Assembly: GCF_030848495.1 (NCBI RefSeq)
Contig: NZ_JAVDDT010000006.1
Coordinates: 124,001-188,000 of the forward strand
DNA: 64,000 nt
Origin: Natronospira bacteriovora
GTDB lineage: Bacteria > Pseudomonadota > Gammaproteobacteria > Natronospirales > Natronospiraceae
Direction of reading: 5' to 3'
Part shown: piece by piece, positions 36,273-45,061 of the stretch
Layout: every line of letters begins with the position of its first letter
Position numbering within the stretch: position 1 is the first letter of the stretch
The notes under the pieces: generated by a model
What the model was told of the DNA's origin: nothing
Database searches by the model: none
Seen by the model: only the letters and a program-made list of their open reading frames with translations
Made by a program: the position numbers and the translations under genes

Positions 36273-37364
36273 ATGGGCTCAAAGCCTGACAAGGCTGCCG
36301 ACCTGCCTTCCTGTGACAGCTGGCTGGTGCATTGCCGTGCCGGCTACGAAGGCAACTGTGCAGCCGAACTCACTGAATACCTCCACTTGCGGGGCGTCCC
36401 CGCGGCCTACGCCATGGCCGCCAGGGGCGAGGCCTGGCTGCGCCTGGTCAATCCGATGCCGGAGAACGGCCCGGATCTGGCCACACTGGTGCCGGATGAT
36501 GCGATCTTCCCGAGACAGATCATTCCGCTCTGGCGCTGGCTGGAGGCGTTGCCAACCGCGGATCGCGTCACAGCAATCATTGAGGCACTGCCCGCCGGAC
36601 GGGATTTCAACGGACTCCAGATCAGTTACCCGGACAGCAATGAGGGCAAATCCCTTGGCCGCCTGATCAAACCCCTGTCGGTGGCGCTGCGTCAGGGAAT
36701 GAGGTCACGGGGCATCACACTTGAGCGGAACGGGGCGCCCTGCCTGCATCTGTTCTTTCCCGATGGCCGGCGGGTCAGCATCGGCCACACGAGGGATGAC
36801 CGCGAGCCGGTCGGTGGCGTCATGCGCCTGCGTATGCCCGGTGCCGCACCCAGCCGTTCCACCCTGAAGCTGGATGAAGCCTTCCGCCGCCTGATGGGGG
36901 AGGAAGAACGGGGATCCCTGCTCTCGCCCGGTCAGCGGGCAGTGGACCTGGGCGCTGCACCGGGCGGATGGACCTGGCAGATGGTTCGTCGGCACATTCA
37001 CGTGACCGCCGTTGATAACGGGCCGATGGCGCCGGAGCTGATGGAATCCGGCCTGGTGACCCATGTTCGGGCCGATGGCTTTACCTGGCGCCCGGAACGG
37101 GCGGTGGACTGGCTGCTTTGCGACATCGTGGACAAGCCGGCCCGGGTGGGCCAGCGCATGAGCCGGTGGCTGGTGGAAGGCTGGACGCGGCATGCGGTCT
37201 TCAATCTGAAACTGCCCATGAAACAGGCCTGGCCGACGGTACGTGACCTTCTGCGCCAGCTGCGGGAAGAGCTGGCGGAAAGCCGCCCCACGGTGGTCGT
37301 GCGAGCCCGCCACCTTTATCACGACCGGGAGGAAATTACCGTGATCGCCCTGGACAAGGGCTGA
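36273..37364 (+). CDS. rlmM: 23S rRNA (cytidine-2498-2'-O)-methyltransferase
   Basis: The enzyme methylates the ribose of C2498 in 23S rRNA with S-adenosylmethionine. It has 363 residues, as expected. An N-terminal THUMP-like part (CRAGYEGNCAAELTEYL) precedes the Rossmann-like methyltransferase domain with VDLGAAPGGWTWQMVRR. Conserved segments of RlmM include VDWLLCDIVDKPARV and NLKLPMKQAW, which carry the catalytic Asp and Lys. The stop codon lies inside the first unit of a 12-base tandem repeat, which puts three TGA codons in the same frame. Confidence 0.94.
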   Translation: MGSKPDKAADLPSCDSWLVHCRAGYEGNCAAELTEYLHLRGVPAAYAMAARGEAWLRLVNPMPENGPDLATLVPDDAIFPRQIIPLWRWLEALPTADRVTAIIEALPAGRDFNGLQISYPDSNEGKSLGRLIKPLSVALRQGMRSRGITLERNGAPCLHLFFPDGRRVSIGHTRDDREPVGGVMRLRMPGAAPSRSTLKLDEAFRRLMGEEERGSLLSPGQRAVDLGAAPGGWTWQMVRRHIHVTAVDNGPMAPELMESGLVTHVRADGFTWRPERAVDWLLCDIVDKPARVGQRMSRWLVEGWTRHAVFNLKLPMKQAWPTVRDLLRQLREELAESRPTVVVRARHLYHDREEITVIALDKG

Positions 37365-37394
37365 GTCGGGGGCTGAGTCGGGGGCTGAGTCGGG
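37361..37394. repeat. 12-bp tandem repeat containing the rlmM stop codon
   Basis: The unit CTGAGTCGGGGG occurs almost three times. Since 12 is a multiple of three, each unit repeats an in-frame TGA after the rlmM coding sequence (37362, 37374 and 37386). Confidence 0.9.
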
Positions 37395-37440
37395 CGGCAG
37401 AAAATCCTGCAGCTGCTACATTTGAAGTGAGGGCTGCGCT

Positions 37441-37464
37441 TTCCGGACACATTTCCGGACACAT
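37441..37464. repeat. Perfect 12-bp direct duplication upstream of the solute-binding protein gene
   Basis: TTCCGGACACAT is present twice in direct tandem, 44 bases before the ATG of the downstream lipoprotein. It may be a recent slippage event or a repeated regulator-binding half-site. Confidence 0.85.
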
Positions 37465-37507
37465 GGGGGCAGCTTCCTTTCGGGCCTTTTGCAAGGGGGA
37501 TAGCATC

Positions 37508-38338
37508 ATGAGCACTCGAACAACCCTGTCCTTTCTCTTTCTCGCATTACTGGCCGCGCTGACGGCAGGCTGTGCGGAGGAGGCCGAGCAGAAGGGAGAT
37601 TACGTGGAGGGTGCAGGGGATGCGCCGAAGACATTGGACTGTCAGCTGACGATGGGCTGGGACCCCTGGGAACCGTACCAGTACCTCACGCCCGCCGGGG
37701 ACGTGGCGGGCCTGGACGTGGAACTGATCAAGGCCGCCGCCCATCACGCCGGTTGCGCCATCGTCTTCGAACAGGGCGATTTCGTGTCCCTGCTTCAGCG
37801 GCTGCGCGAGGGTGATGTGGATTTCCTACCCGGAGCGACACTGACCGAGGCCCGCCAGCAGTTTGCCTATTTCAGTCAGCCCTATCGGGAAGAAACCTTT
37901 TCCCTGTGGGTGCGGGCCGAGGATCAGGAACTGTTTGCGGATGCCAGCCTGGCCAGTCTGCTGGAGAACCGTCGCCGAGTGGGTTACACGGAAGGCTTCA
38001 TTTACGGTGAAGAAGCCGAACGCCTGATGGCGGATCCACAATACGAAGCGTTGCTGGTAAGCGCCCGAATCGGCGACCTCAATCTGCTACGTCTCATTGA
38101 GCACGATATCGACGCCTTGATCGAAGATCCCTTCGTGGCGGCTTCCATTCAGCGTCGCCTGGGGCTCAGCGACCAGGTGGTCGCACTTGACCAGGTACTG
38201 GAAAGCGCAGAAGTCCGACTGATGTTCAGCCGTGAAAGCGTGGATGAGGAGACTGTCGAGCGCTTCAATGAAGGCCTTGAACGGGTCATTGAAGATGGCA
38301 CCCGGGATCGGGTCACGGCCCGCTATCGGCGGGATTGA
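37508..38338 (+). CDS. Extracellular solute-binding lipoprotein, family 3 (amino-acid type)
   Basis: A 276-residue periplasmic binding protein anchored by a lipobox (LTAGC, Cys about 22). The SBP_bac_3 fold is indicated by CQLTMGWDPWEPYQYL, the GLDVELIKAAA segment, VDFLPGATLTEARQQFAYFSQPY and GYTEGFIYGEEAERL. No permease or ATPase genes accompany it, so it may serve a distant transporter or act as a sensor. An AAGGGGG site precedes the ATG at 37508; a longer upstream frame runs through the 12-base duplication and is not used. It ends at a bidirectional terminator. Confidence 0.85.
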   Translation: MSTRTTLSFLFLALLAALTAGCAEEAEQKGDYVEGAGDAPKTLDCQLTMGWDPWEPYQYLTPAGDVAGLDVELIKAAAHHAGCAIVFEQGDFVSLLQRLREGDVDFLPGATLTEARQQFAYFSQPYREETFSLWVRAEDQELFADASLASLLENRRRVGYTEGFIYGEEAERLMADPQYEALLVSARIGDLNLLRLIEHDIDALIEDPFVAASIQRRLGLSDQVVALDQVLESAEVRLMFSRESVDEETVERFNEGLERVIEDGTRDRVTARYRRD

Positions 38339-38368
38339 AACGCAACGCTCGCTGCATGGCATGGACTG

Positions 38369-38405
38369 AAAAACCGCCGCCCTTCGGGGCGGCGGTTTCT
38401 TTTTT
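38369..38405. terminator. Bidirectional Rho-independent terminator
   Basis: The stem AAACCGCCGCCC/GGGCGGCGGTTT is perfect, with a TTCG tetraloop, and is followed by CTTTTTT on the plus strand and by a shorter T run on the minus strand. It separates the convergent solute-binding protein and M13 peptidase genes. Confidence 0.92.
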
Positions 38406-38428
38406 GCCGGCGTGACGGCAGACGCCGA

Positions 38429-40474
38429 TCACCAGATGTCGGCCCGCTCATCCTTGGGCAGATACATGGCGTCACCGGGCTGTACATCGAAGGCCTCATA
38501 GAATCCCGGAATATTGCGCAGCGTGGTGTTCACCCGGAATTCACCCGGCGAATGGGGACGGGTCTGCAGGTGCTGACGCAGAGCCTCTTCACGGAACAGA
38601 ATGCGCCAGATCTGTCCCCAGCCAAGGAAGAATCGCTGCTCGCCGGTGAAGCCTTCGATCACCGGTGCCTCCTGCCCTTCCAGGGACAGTTGATAGGCGC
38701 GCCAGGCCACCCGAAGGCCGCCGTGGTCGGCAATGTTCTCACCCAGGGTCGCCTGGCCATTGATGTTGAGGCCTTCTATCGGTTCCTCGGCACTGAACTG
38801 CTCAACCAGCACCTGGGCGCGGCGCTGGAATTCCGCTTCCGAGTCCTCCGACCACCAGTCCCGCAGGTTGCCGTCTCCATCCACGCGGCGACCGGAATCA
38901 TCAAAGCCATGACTGATTTCATGACCAATGACGGCCCCGATGGCCCCGTAATTGACAGCATCATCGGCATTCACATCAAAAAAGGGTGGCTGCAGGATGG
39001 CGGCCGGAAAGACGATCTCCGTCATGGACGGGGAATAGTAGGCGTTCACCGTCTGTGGCGTCATGAACCATTCATCACGATCCACTTCCTGGCCGAGGCG
39101 GTTCAGCATGCGCTGGTACTCGAAGGCCCGCGAACGCTTGTAATTGCCCACCAGCTCGCCGGCCCGAATCTCGAGGCCGTCGTAATCACGCCATGTGTCC
39201 GGATATCCGATCTTGGTATTGAAATTGGCCAGCTTGTCCAGCGCCTCGTCACGGGTCTCGGGGCTCATCCAGGGTGTATCCCGCAGCGTTTCCTCGAAGG
39301 CCACCATGAGATTGTCCACCAGCTCGGCCATGCGCGCACTGGCTTGATCATCGTAATGACGTTCCACGTAGAGCTTGCCCAGCTGGAATCCGAGGGTGCT
39401 GTTGAGACCGCTGATGGCTCGTTCCCAACGCGGACGCTGCTCTTCGGTTCCCTGAAGGACACGGCCACGGAAATCGAAGCTGGCGTCGGAGAAGTCACTG
39501 GACAGGAGGGAGGCGTAACTGCTCAGGGCCCGCCACTGGAAGTAATCCCGCCAGATATCGATATCGGTGTCCCGGATGATTTCCGCCACCGCCGTCAGGT
39601 AATCCGGCTGACGAACCACCACGCCTTCGGCGGCATCCACGCCAAGATCAGCGATGAAGGCGGACCAGTCAAAGGCGGGGGCCAGCTCGAGCAGATCGTC
39701 GAGGGACTTCAGATTATAGGTGGCAACCGGGTCCCGGTTCTGCACCCGGGTCCAGTGATGCTCGGCCAGGCGGGTTTCCAGACGCATGATGTTGGCGGCC
39801 GCGACCGCCGGTTCGTCGTGCCCGGCGAGAGCGAGCATTTCGGTGACATGGGCCACGTAGGCGTCGCGGATCTCGGCATTGCCATCATCAAAATAGTAAT
39901 CCCGGTCAGGGAGACCCAGGCCGGACTGATTCAGGTAGCTGATGTAGCGGTCCGAATTCTGTGCGTCCTGACGGACAAAGAAACTGAATGGATTCCCCAC
40001 ACCGCGGAAGGGCAGTTCGGCCATCAGTTCACGCAGCGCCTCATGGTCTTCAATGGCCGCAATATCGCCCAGCAACCCTTCGATGGGGGTCATGCCCAGG
40101 CTTTCCAGGCGCTCTTCGTCCATGTAGCTGCGATAGAAATCGCGGATCATCTGGGCGGCGGAGCCGTCCTCGACGTTCTCCTCCTCGGAGACTTCTTCCA
40201 CCAGCACGCGCAAATCTCGTTCGGCCTGCTCACTGAGCTGATCGAAAGCCCCGTAACGGGCACGATCCGAGGGGATTTCCGTCTCGGCCAGCCAGCGGCC
40301 GTTGACGAAGCGGAAGAAGTCATCCTGCGGTCGCACCGAGGGATCCATGTTGTCGAGATCCACGCCCAGACCGCGCTCGACCGTCTGCTCCCCTTCGCCA
40401 TCCCGCGAACCATCCTGGTCACAGGCCGCCAGCGGCAATGACACCGCCAGCAACACCATCAGGTGTCGTTTCAT
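38429..40474 (-). CDS. M13 family metallopeptidase (neprilysin/PepO-like) lipoprotein
   Basis: A 681-residue zinc endopeptidase that cleaves oligopeptides outside the cytoplasm. The signal peptide ends in a lipobox (PLAAC, Cys about 19), so it is membrane anchored. Family motifs are NAYYSPSMTEIVFPAAILQPPF, the zinc-binding VIGHEISHGFDDSGR (about residue 520) and the third ligand in LGENIADHGGL (about 580). The C-terminus ends in the conserved ADIW. The length and full motif set indicate an active enzyme. Strong Asp/Glu enrichment is in line with other exported proteins of the window. Confidence 0.94.
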   Translation of the reverse strand: MKRHLMVLLAVSLPLAACDQDGSRDGEGEQTVERGLGVDLDNMDPSVRPQDDFFRFVNGRWLAETEIPSDRARYGAFDQLSEQAERDLRVLVEEVSEEENVEDGSAAQMIRDFYRSYMDEERLESLGMTPIEGLLGDIAAIEDHEALRELMAELPFRGVGNPFSFFVRQDAQNSDRYISYLNQSGLGLPDRDYYFDDGNAEIRDAYVAHVTEMLALAGHDEPAVAAANIMRLETRLAEHHWTRVQNRDPVATYNLKSLDDLLELAPAFDWSAFIADLGVDAAEGVVVRQPDYLTAVAEIIRDTDIDIWRDYFQWRALSSYASLLSSDFSDASFDFRGRVLQGTEEQRPRWERAISGLNSTLGFQLGKLYVERHYDDQASARMAELVDNLMVAFEETLRDTPWMSPETRDEALDKLANFNTKIGYPDTWRDYDGLEIRAGELVGNYKRSRAFEYQRMLNRLGQEVDRDEWFMTPQTVNAYYSPSMTEIVFPAAILQPPFFDVNADDAVNYGAIGAVIGHEISHGFDDSGRRVDGDGNLRDWWSEDSEAEFQRRAQVLVEQFSAEEPIEGLNINGQATLGENIADHGGLRVAWRAYQLSLEGQEAPVIEGFTGEQRFFLGWGQIWRILFREEALRQHLQTRPHSPGEFRVNTTLRNIPGFYEAFDVQPGDAMYLPKDERADIW

Positions 40475-40671
40475 GAGTTCACCTCTTTGGCTTGTTTAAT
40501 GTCACAGCGCCCCCACGCCGTGACCATGATCAGCAACGGCAGGAACACAGATTGATGGAAATATCGGAAATCTCTGACCACCGACTGGGTATCGGGTTCA
40601 GAATGGACGATGGACGGACCCCGTCAGCTCATTACCCGCTCACTCCGGACACAGCCACCCTGGCCGCCCTT

Positions 40672-41082
40672 CTAGCTCAGCCAGTCGTCGATGAAACGTT
40701 CAAGGTCATCATAGGTGTAGTTCTCGAACCAGATGTAACGAAGGCCGATACGGAAACGGTCATCGTCATCCGGGCGGGCCGCCACCACGCGGCAACGGGC
40801 ATCCACATCCGAATAACGGCCGTCCTTCAGGGGCAGTTGCATCTGCACCCGCAGTTCCTCGCCCTGGAAACGACCTTCCAGCGCCGACTCCGGCAACAAT
40901 TTCGCGGCCGTCGCCATGTTGCACAGAATCTGCAGACCGGTCAGGGAGATGTCCAATGCCAGGGCCGGATGAGCGTGCCCCTGGGCATCCAGCACCTTGA
41001 CCGGATGCTGGGTATCAATGCGTTCAAAAACCCGACGATCGCTGTTGCCACCGTTCCGCGGGGTCTTTTCCAGTTCAGCCAT
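40672..41082 (-). CDS. PilZ-domain protein
   Basis: A 136-residue cytoplasmic protein made almost entirely of one PilZ domain. The c-di-GMP binding motifs are visible: RxxxR in RRVFER near residue 17 and DxSxxG in DISLTGLQI near 44. The barrel strands continue through LRVQMQLPL, VDARCRVVAARP and RIGLRYIWF, and an acidic C-terminal helix follows. Stand-alone PilZ proteins act as c-di-GMP receptors for motility, polysaccharide or pili. The target here is unknown. It is followed by about 200 bases without a clear gene before the M13 peptidase start. Confidence 0.88.
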   Translation of the reverse strand: MAELEKTPRNGGNSDRRVFERIDTQHPVKVLDAQGHAHPALALDISLTGLQILCNMATAAKLLPESALEGRFQGEELRVQMQLPLKDGRYSDVDARCRVVAARPDDDDRFRIGLRYIWFENYTYDDLERFIDDWLS

Positions 41083-41211
41083 CGCTGCCTCCCTCCAATG
41101 CCTTGCTGGCTACCGTGAACCGGCGGTCTCCCCCTGGTGACATGCCCGTGTTCACTGTCCTGCTCCCTCCATCATTCACGATTGCAGCGACGTCCGAACG
41201 ACACTGCCGCT

Positions 41212-41688
41212 TCAGATGGCACAACTCGACAGACCTTTCTTCTCCAGATAACGCTGATGATACTCTTCTGCCCGATAGAATGTGGAGGCGGCCGTGATTT
41301 CGGTCACGATGGGGCGCGGATACCGCCCCGAAGCGTCCAGCGCCGCCCGAGAGGCCTCGGCCTCCGCCTGCTGCTCCGGATCGTGGTAGAAGATCGCGGA
41401 GCGATACTGGGTCCCCACATCCGGCCCCTGCCGATTGAGGCTGGTGGGGTCGTGCATCTCCCAGAAGACCGCCAGCAGTTCCGGATAGCTCACCTTATCC
41501 GAATCATAGACTATCTGAACGACCTCCGCGTGTCCGGTGCGGCCGCTGCACACATCTTCATAGCTGGGATTCTGGTAATCTCCTCCCAGATAACCCACCT
41601 GGGTATCCAGTACGCCGTCGATTTCCCGGAATCGGGCCTCGACACCCCAGAAACATCCGGCACCAAAGGTTGCGGTTCTCTCTGCCAT
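41212..41688 (-). CDS. msrA: Peptide-methionine (S)-S-oxide reductase
   Basis: The enzyme repairs methionine-S-sulfoxide in proteins with thioredoxin as reductant. The chosen ATG gives 158 residues starting [16 protein letters not shown], with the catalytic Cys in [31 protein letters not shown] and [12 protein letters not shown] are family hallmarks. A Cys in the C-terminal GLSSCAI may be the resolving residue. GGGAG lies about nine bases upstream of the ATG. The frame is open 57 codons further, but that part is unrelated to MsrA. It is divergent from the Nramp-like carrier gene. Confidence 0.94.
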   Translation of the reverse strand: MAERTATFGAGCFWGVEARFREIDGVLDTQVGYLGGDYQNPSYEDVCSGRTGHAEVVQIVYDSDKVSYPELLAVFWEMHDPTSLNRQGPDVGTQYRSAIFYHDPEQQAEAEASRAALDASGRYPRPIVTEITAASTFYRAEEYHQRYLEKKGLSSCAI

Positions 41689-41889
41689 GCTTGCATTCTC
41701 CCGATGCGATTCGGTCAAGCGTGCCGAATCTTCGCAATAGACCATTTTCGTTTGCCGGCCGTTCCGCATTCCCACCACGCTGCGGGCAAAACATTGCCGC
41801 GAGCGCTTCCGGCAGGCATATTCGACGCCCTCGCGCCATGATGCGCTGACCTGAGCCAACGCTGACCGGAACCAACATGGGGGAGAAAG

Positions 41890-43170
41890 ATGGTGGAATC
41901 AAGCCGGGCGGGGCAATATGCTTTTCTGAAAACACTGGGGCCGGGCCTGATCATGGCCGGGGCGGCCGTCGGGGTCTCTCATCTGGTACAGGCCACCCGC
42001 GCCGGGGCTGAGTATGGCTATCTGCTGATCGGGCTGGTGCTGCTCACCTGCCTGCTCAAGTTTCCCTTCCTGGAATTCGGCCCACGCTATGCGGCGGCCA
42101 CCGGGGAAAGCCTGCTGGACGGTTATCGCCGCCTGGGACGCTGGGCGATCACTCTGTACGCCCTGATCACCTTTGGCACCATGTTCGTCATTCTCGCCAG
42201 CGTCACTCTGGTCACGGCCGGCCTGGCTGCCCGCATCTTCGGGCCGGGGCTTTCCACCACGGTCTGGGCGGCTCTGGTGCTGGCGGCCTGCGGGCTGATT
42301 CTCCTGCTTGGCCGCTTCCGCGGTCTGGATCTGAGCATGAAGCTGATCATGGCCGCCCTGGCCCTGATCACACTGGTGGCGGTCACCCTGGCCCTGGCCA
42401 GCCCCGCAGCTCAGGAGGCCGCCGTGGCTGCCCCCCCGCTGGCCAGTCTCTGGAATGCGGCCGCCATTGGCTTCCTGCTGGCACTGATGGGCTGGATGCC
42501 CATTCCACTGGATGTGGCCGCCTGGCACTCCATCTGGACTCTGGAACGGCGTCGGCAAAGTGGCCATCAGCCCAGCCTTTCACATGCCCTGCTGGATTTC
42601 CGGATCGGCTATATCGGCGCCACCCTGCTGGCCGTGGGCTTCCTGATTCTGGGCGCGGTGGTCATGTTCGGCAGCGGCAGCCGCTTCTCCGACAATGCCG
42701 TGCAGTTTTCCAGCCAGTTTGCCCAGCTCTACGGCAGTGTGCTCGGCGACTGGAGTGTGCCGGTGATTCTCGCGGCGGCACTGGTGGTCATGTTCAGCAC
42801 CACCCTGGCCGTGAGTGATGCCTACCCCCGAGTGCTCAGCGCCCTCAGTAGTTTTCTGAGGCCTTCACTGGTGATTCGCGCAGCTTCCCGTCGCCTGCTG
42901 TACCTGATCTTCTTCCTGGCGATGGGGGTGGGCGCACTGAGTCTGATCAGCCTCTTCGGGAAGCGGCTCACCACCCTGATCGACTTCGCCACGACCGTGT
43001 CCTTCCTCTCCGCCCCGGTGCTGGCGTGGCTGAACTATCGCCTGGTCTGCGGTGAACACATGCCCGTCCATGCACGGCCGGGCCGCGGACTGCGGCTGCT
43101 GAGCCTGCTCGGCATCGTTTTTCTGTGTGCTTTTTGCGCCGTCTGGCTGGGCTGGCGGCTCATGGCGTAA
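41890..43170 (+). CDS. Nramp-related divalent-metal transporter with altered metal site
   Basis: A 426-residue membrane protein with 11 or so hydrophobic segments and the Nramp start [12 protein letters not shown]. In canonical Nramp proteins the first helix carries DPGN and the sixth carries MPH, which bind manganese or iron. Here the aligned residues are GVSH (about 28-31), followed by [12 protein letters not shown], and [12 protein letters not shown] in the sixth helix. The Asp, Asn and His ligands are therefore missing while the Met-Pro remains. It belongs to a divergent Nramp clade whose substrate is unclear to me. GGGGGAG precedes the ATG. It is divergent from msrA. Confidence 0.8.
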   Translation: MVESSRAGQYAFLKTLGPGLIMAGAAVGVSHLVQATRAGAEYGYLLIGLVLLTCLLKFPFLEFGPRYAAATGESLLDGYRRLGRWAITLYALITFGTMFVILASVTLVTAGLAARIFGPGLSTTVWAALVLAACGLILLLGRFRGLDLSMKLIMAALALITLVAVTLALASPAAQEAAVAAPPLASLWNAAAIGFLLALMGWMPIPLDVAAWHSIWTLERRRQSGHQPSLSHALLDFRIGYIGATLLAVGFLILGAVVMFGSGSRFSDNAVQFSSQFAQLYGSVLGDWSVPVILAAALVVMFSTTLAVSDAYPRVLSALSSFLRPSLVIRAASRRLLYLIFFLAMGVGALSLISLFGKRLTTLIDFATTVSFLSAPVLAWLNYRLVCGEHMPVHARPGRGLRLLSLLGIVFLCAFCAVWLGWRLMA

Positions 43171-43214
43171 GGCGGGAAGGGAAGGAACGGTATCGGGCAT
43201 GACCGGGACGCGGG

Positions 43215-43466
43215 TCAGGCACCGCCCAGGCGATCCAGCAGGCGGGCAAGACGTCGCAACGGTTCCAGCAGGGAAAAGGCATGCAGGGCAAGGCCGATGG
43301 CCCAGAGCAGAGCCAGCCAGAGCGAAGGCATGCGGTCACTCTGGATCAGCCAGTCCATCAACAGCACGGCCGGAACCGTGAGCAGAAACAGGCCCAGGTG
43401 GATATAGAAATCCCTTCGACCGCGTCGGCGGGCTTCTGCCTGCCTGTAGGGGTTATCCATGCTCAT
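43215..43466 (-). CDS. Small 2TM-domain membrane protein
   Basis: An 83-residue protein with a basic N-terminus (RQAEARRRGRRDFYIHL) and two hydrophobic helices (LGLFLLTVPAVLLMDWLI and LWLALLWAIGLALHAFSLL) separated by a short polar turn. This matches the 2TM domain family of unknown function. A basic leucine-rich tail ends the protein. The ribosome site is weak. Confidence 0.7.
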   Translation of the reverse strand: MSMDNPYRQAEARRRGRRDFYIHLGLFLLTVPAVLLMDWLIQSDRMPSLWLALLWAIGLALHAFSLLEPLRRLARLLDRLGGA

Positions 43467-43543
43467 ACGCCCGGCCGATCATTGAACAAGGGGAAGGACG
43501 CACCTGACATCGACTCGCGAGCCGATGCCAGGTTGCGGGATCG

Positions 43544-43798
43544 TCACTGGCCGCCACTCTCGATCAGGCCCAGTGCCTGATCCAACACGGCAATGGCCTG
43601 ATCGTGATCGCCGGCCTCATGATAGGCCTTGCCCTGATCACGAAGGGCCTCGATCTCTTCGACGGTCTGCTCATCCAGCCCCATTTCCTCCGCCATCGCC
43701 AGCGACTCATCGATCATGTCGACATAGGCGGGACAGGTATGTGCCCAGGCAAGCGTTGGCGCGAGAACGAGAACGAACATCAGGAGCAGCTTCTTCAT
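43544..43798 (-). CDS. Small exported helical protein (TPR-like)
   Basis: An 84-residue protein with a clear signal peptide (MKKLLLMFVLVLAPTLAWA) and a mature part of two to three helices: HTCPAYVDMIDESLAMA, EEIEALRDQGKAYHEAGDHDQAIAVLDQAL. The pattern Cys-Pro, Ile-Asp, Leu-Arg-x-x-Gly, His-x-x-Gly-x-His recurs in small periplasmic proteins of many proteobacteria, whose function is unknown. His and Cys positions could bind metal. GGAGG five bases upstream sets the start. It is divergent from uspE across a promoter with an FNR box. Confidence 0.75.
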   Translation of the reverse strand: MKKLLLMFVLVLAPTLAWAHTCPAYVDMIDESLAMAEEMGLDEQTVEEIEALRDQGKAYHEAGDHDQAIAVLDQALGLIESGGQ

Positions 43799-43915
43799 AT
43801 GAACCTCCGGTTGGTGCGTCGGACAAGACTCAGGGTGACATTCCGCTGCCATGGCGACAAGTCGCGCCCCGCCTTGACCCCGTCACCCTCCCGGCGTTGA
43901 CGCTCGGCGGGTACC

Positions 43916-43955
43916 TTGATACAGATCAATCGCTTTCGGTGATTAAGGCCTATTA
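43916..43955 (+). promoter_or_regulatory. FNR/Anr-dependent class II promoter of uspE
   Basis: TTGATACAGATCAA (43916-43929) is a perfect match to the FNR/Anr consensus TTGATN4ATCAA. A -10 hexamer TATTAT follows at 43950-43955. A transcription start about seven bases further on would put the box centre near -41.5, the class II activation position. The uspE ATG lies about 65 bases downstream. Confidence 0.8.
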
Positions 43956-44028
43956 TGGAACAGGAAAGCGGGGAATTCCCTGATTGCCCCCTTCGGCGTT
44001 TGCGCAGTCGCAACATTGGAGCAGAACA

Positions 44029-44973
44029 ATGGACATCAAGCATATCCTGGCCATCCTCGACCCGGAGCATGCCCCCAGGCAGGGCGCCTCACGGGCCGCC
44101 CGTCGTGCCGTGGACATCGCCGCCCGGACTGGTGCCAGGGTCACACTGGCCGTGTTCGAGGATCATCAGACCATCGTGGAATCCGGCGTACTGGGCGACG
44201 CCCTGACCCGGGAAGCCCTCGATCTCTGGCGGCAGGAAACCGAGTCCTGGCTGGGCCGCATGAAGGATGGCCTGGAGAGTGACGGCGAGGTGGCGCTGCA
44301 TGTGGGCGGCGGTCATCCACTGGCGGATCACGTGCTGAAGAGCATCGATGAAATGCAGGCTGATCTGGTCATCAAGGACTCCCACAGCGAGAGCTTCCTG
44401 TCCCGTGCCCTGTTCACGCCGCTGGACTGGCACCTGCTTCGCCGCTGTCCGGTACCGTTGATGCTGACCAAGTCGGACGGACGGGATGGCCTTGCCCGCG
44501 TGGCGGCCGCCGTCGACCCCTTCCATGAGCGGGGCAAGCCAGCAGAGCTGGATCAGGACATTCTCGCCACCGCGAAATCGGTGGCCGGATGGTTTGGCGC
44601 CGACGTGCATGCGGTGCACGCCTGCCAGACCCAGCCACTGGGCGCGGGATCGCCCATCGAGGGGCCATCGCTGCAGTTTGAAAAGGTGCGCGAGGAAATC
44701 AGCAAGCACCATACTCGCGCGCTCCGGGAGCTGAGCGAGGCAGCGGGCATCGACGCCGAACACAGCCATTTCATAGACGCGCCCGCCCGACGGGCCATTC
44801 CTGATTTCACCCGCGACAAGGAAGTGGATCTGCTGGTAATGGGGACGGTGACCCGCAAGGGGCTGACCCGTCTGATCATGGGCAGCACCGCGGAAGCCAT
44901 CCTCAATGATCTCGGCTGCGATGTGCTGGCAATCAAGCCCAGCGGCTTCGCCCAGGCCGTCAAGTCGTCTTGA
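44029..44973 (+). CDS. uspE: Universal stress protein E (tandem Usp domains)
   Basis: A 314-residue cytoplasmic protein of two Usp domains in tandem (about 1-150 and 155-305). The first starts MDIKHILAILDPEHA. The second ends with the Usp nucleotide-binding pattern in LLVMGTVTRKGLTRLIMGSTAEAIL. UspE proteins support survival under anoxia, oxidative stress and starvation and affect adhesion and motility. GGAG precedes the ATG at 44029. A perfect FNR/Anr box about 100 bases upstream predicts induction under low oxygen, as known for uspE in enterobacteria and usp genes in Pseudomonas. A strong terminator follows. Confidence 0.92.
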   Translation: MDIKHILAILDPEHAPRQGASRAARRAVDIAARTGARVTLAVFEDHQTIVESGVLGDALTREALDLWRQETESWLGRMKDGLESDGEVALHVGGGHPLADHVLKSIDEMQADLVIKDSHSESFLSRALFTPLDWHLLRRCPVPLMLTKSDGRDGLARVAAAVDPFHERGKPAELDQDILATAKSVAGWFGADVHAVHACQTQPLGAGSPIEGPSLQFEKVREEISKHHTRALRELSEAAGIDAEHSHFIDAPARRAIPDFTRDKEVDLLVMGTVTRKGLTRLIMGSTAEAILNDLGCDVLAIKPSGFAQAVKSS

Positions 44974-44998
44974 GAAGACGCGGTTTCAGCAACGCAAG

Positions 44999-45027
44999 AA
45001 GAGCGGCCACCGGGGCCGCTCTTTTTT
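44999..45027 (+). terminator. Rho-independent terminator of uspE
   Basis: AAGAGCGGCC pairs with GGCCGCTCTT around a short loop (ACCGG region) and is followed by TTTTT. It lies about 25 bases after the uspE stop. Confidence 0.9.
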
Positions 45028-45061
45028 GTAAAGCGATAAGGATTCCGTTGAAGGACAGGCC

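Noticed and set aside
38552-40441. 629-codon open frame antisense to the M13 peptidase gene
   Set aside because: The minus strand has HEISH, ENIAD and a lipobox. The antisense frame has no recognisable features.
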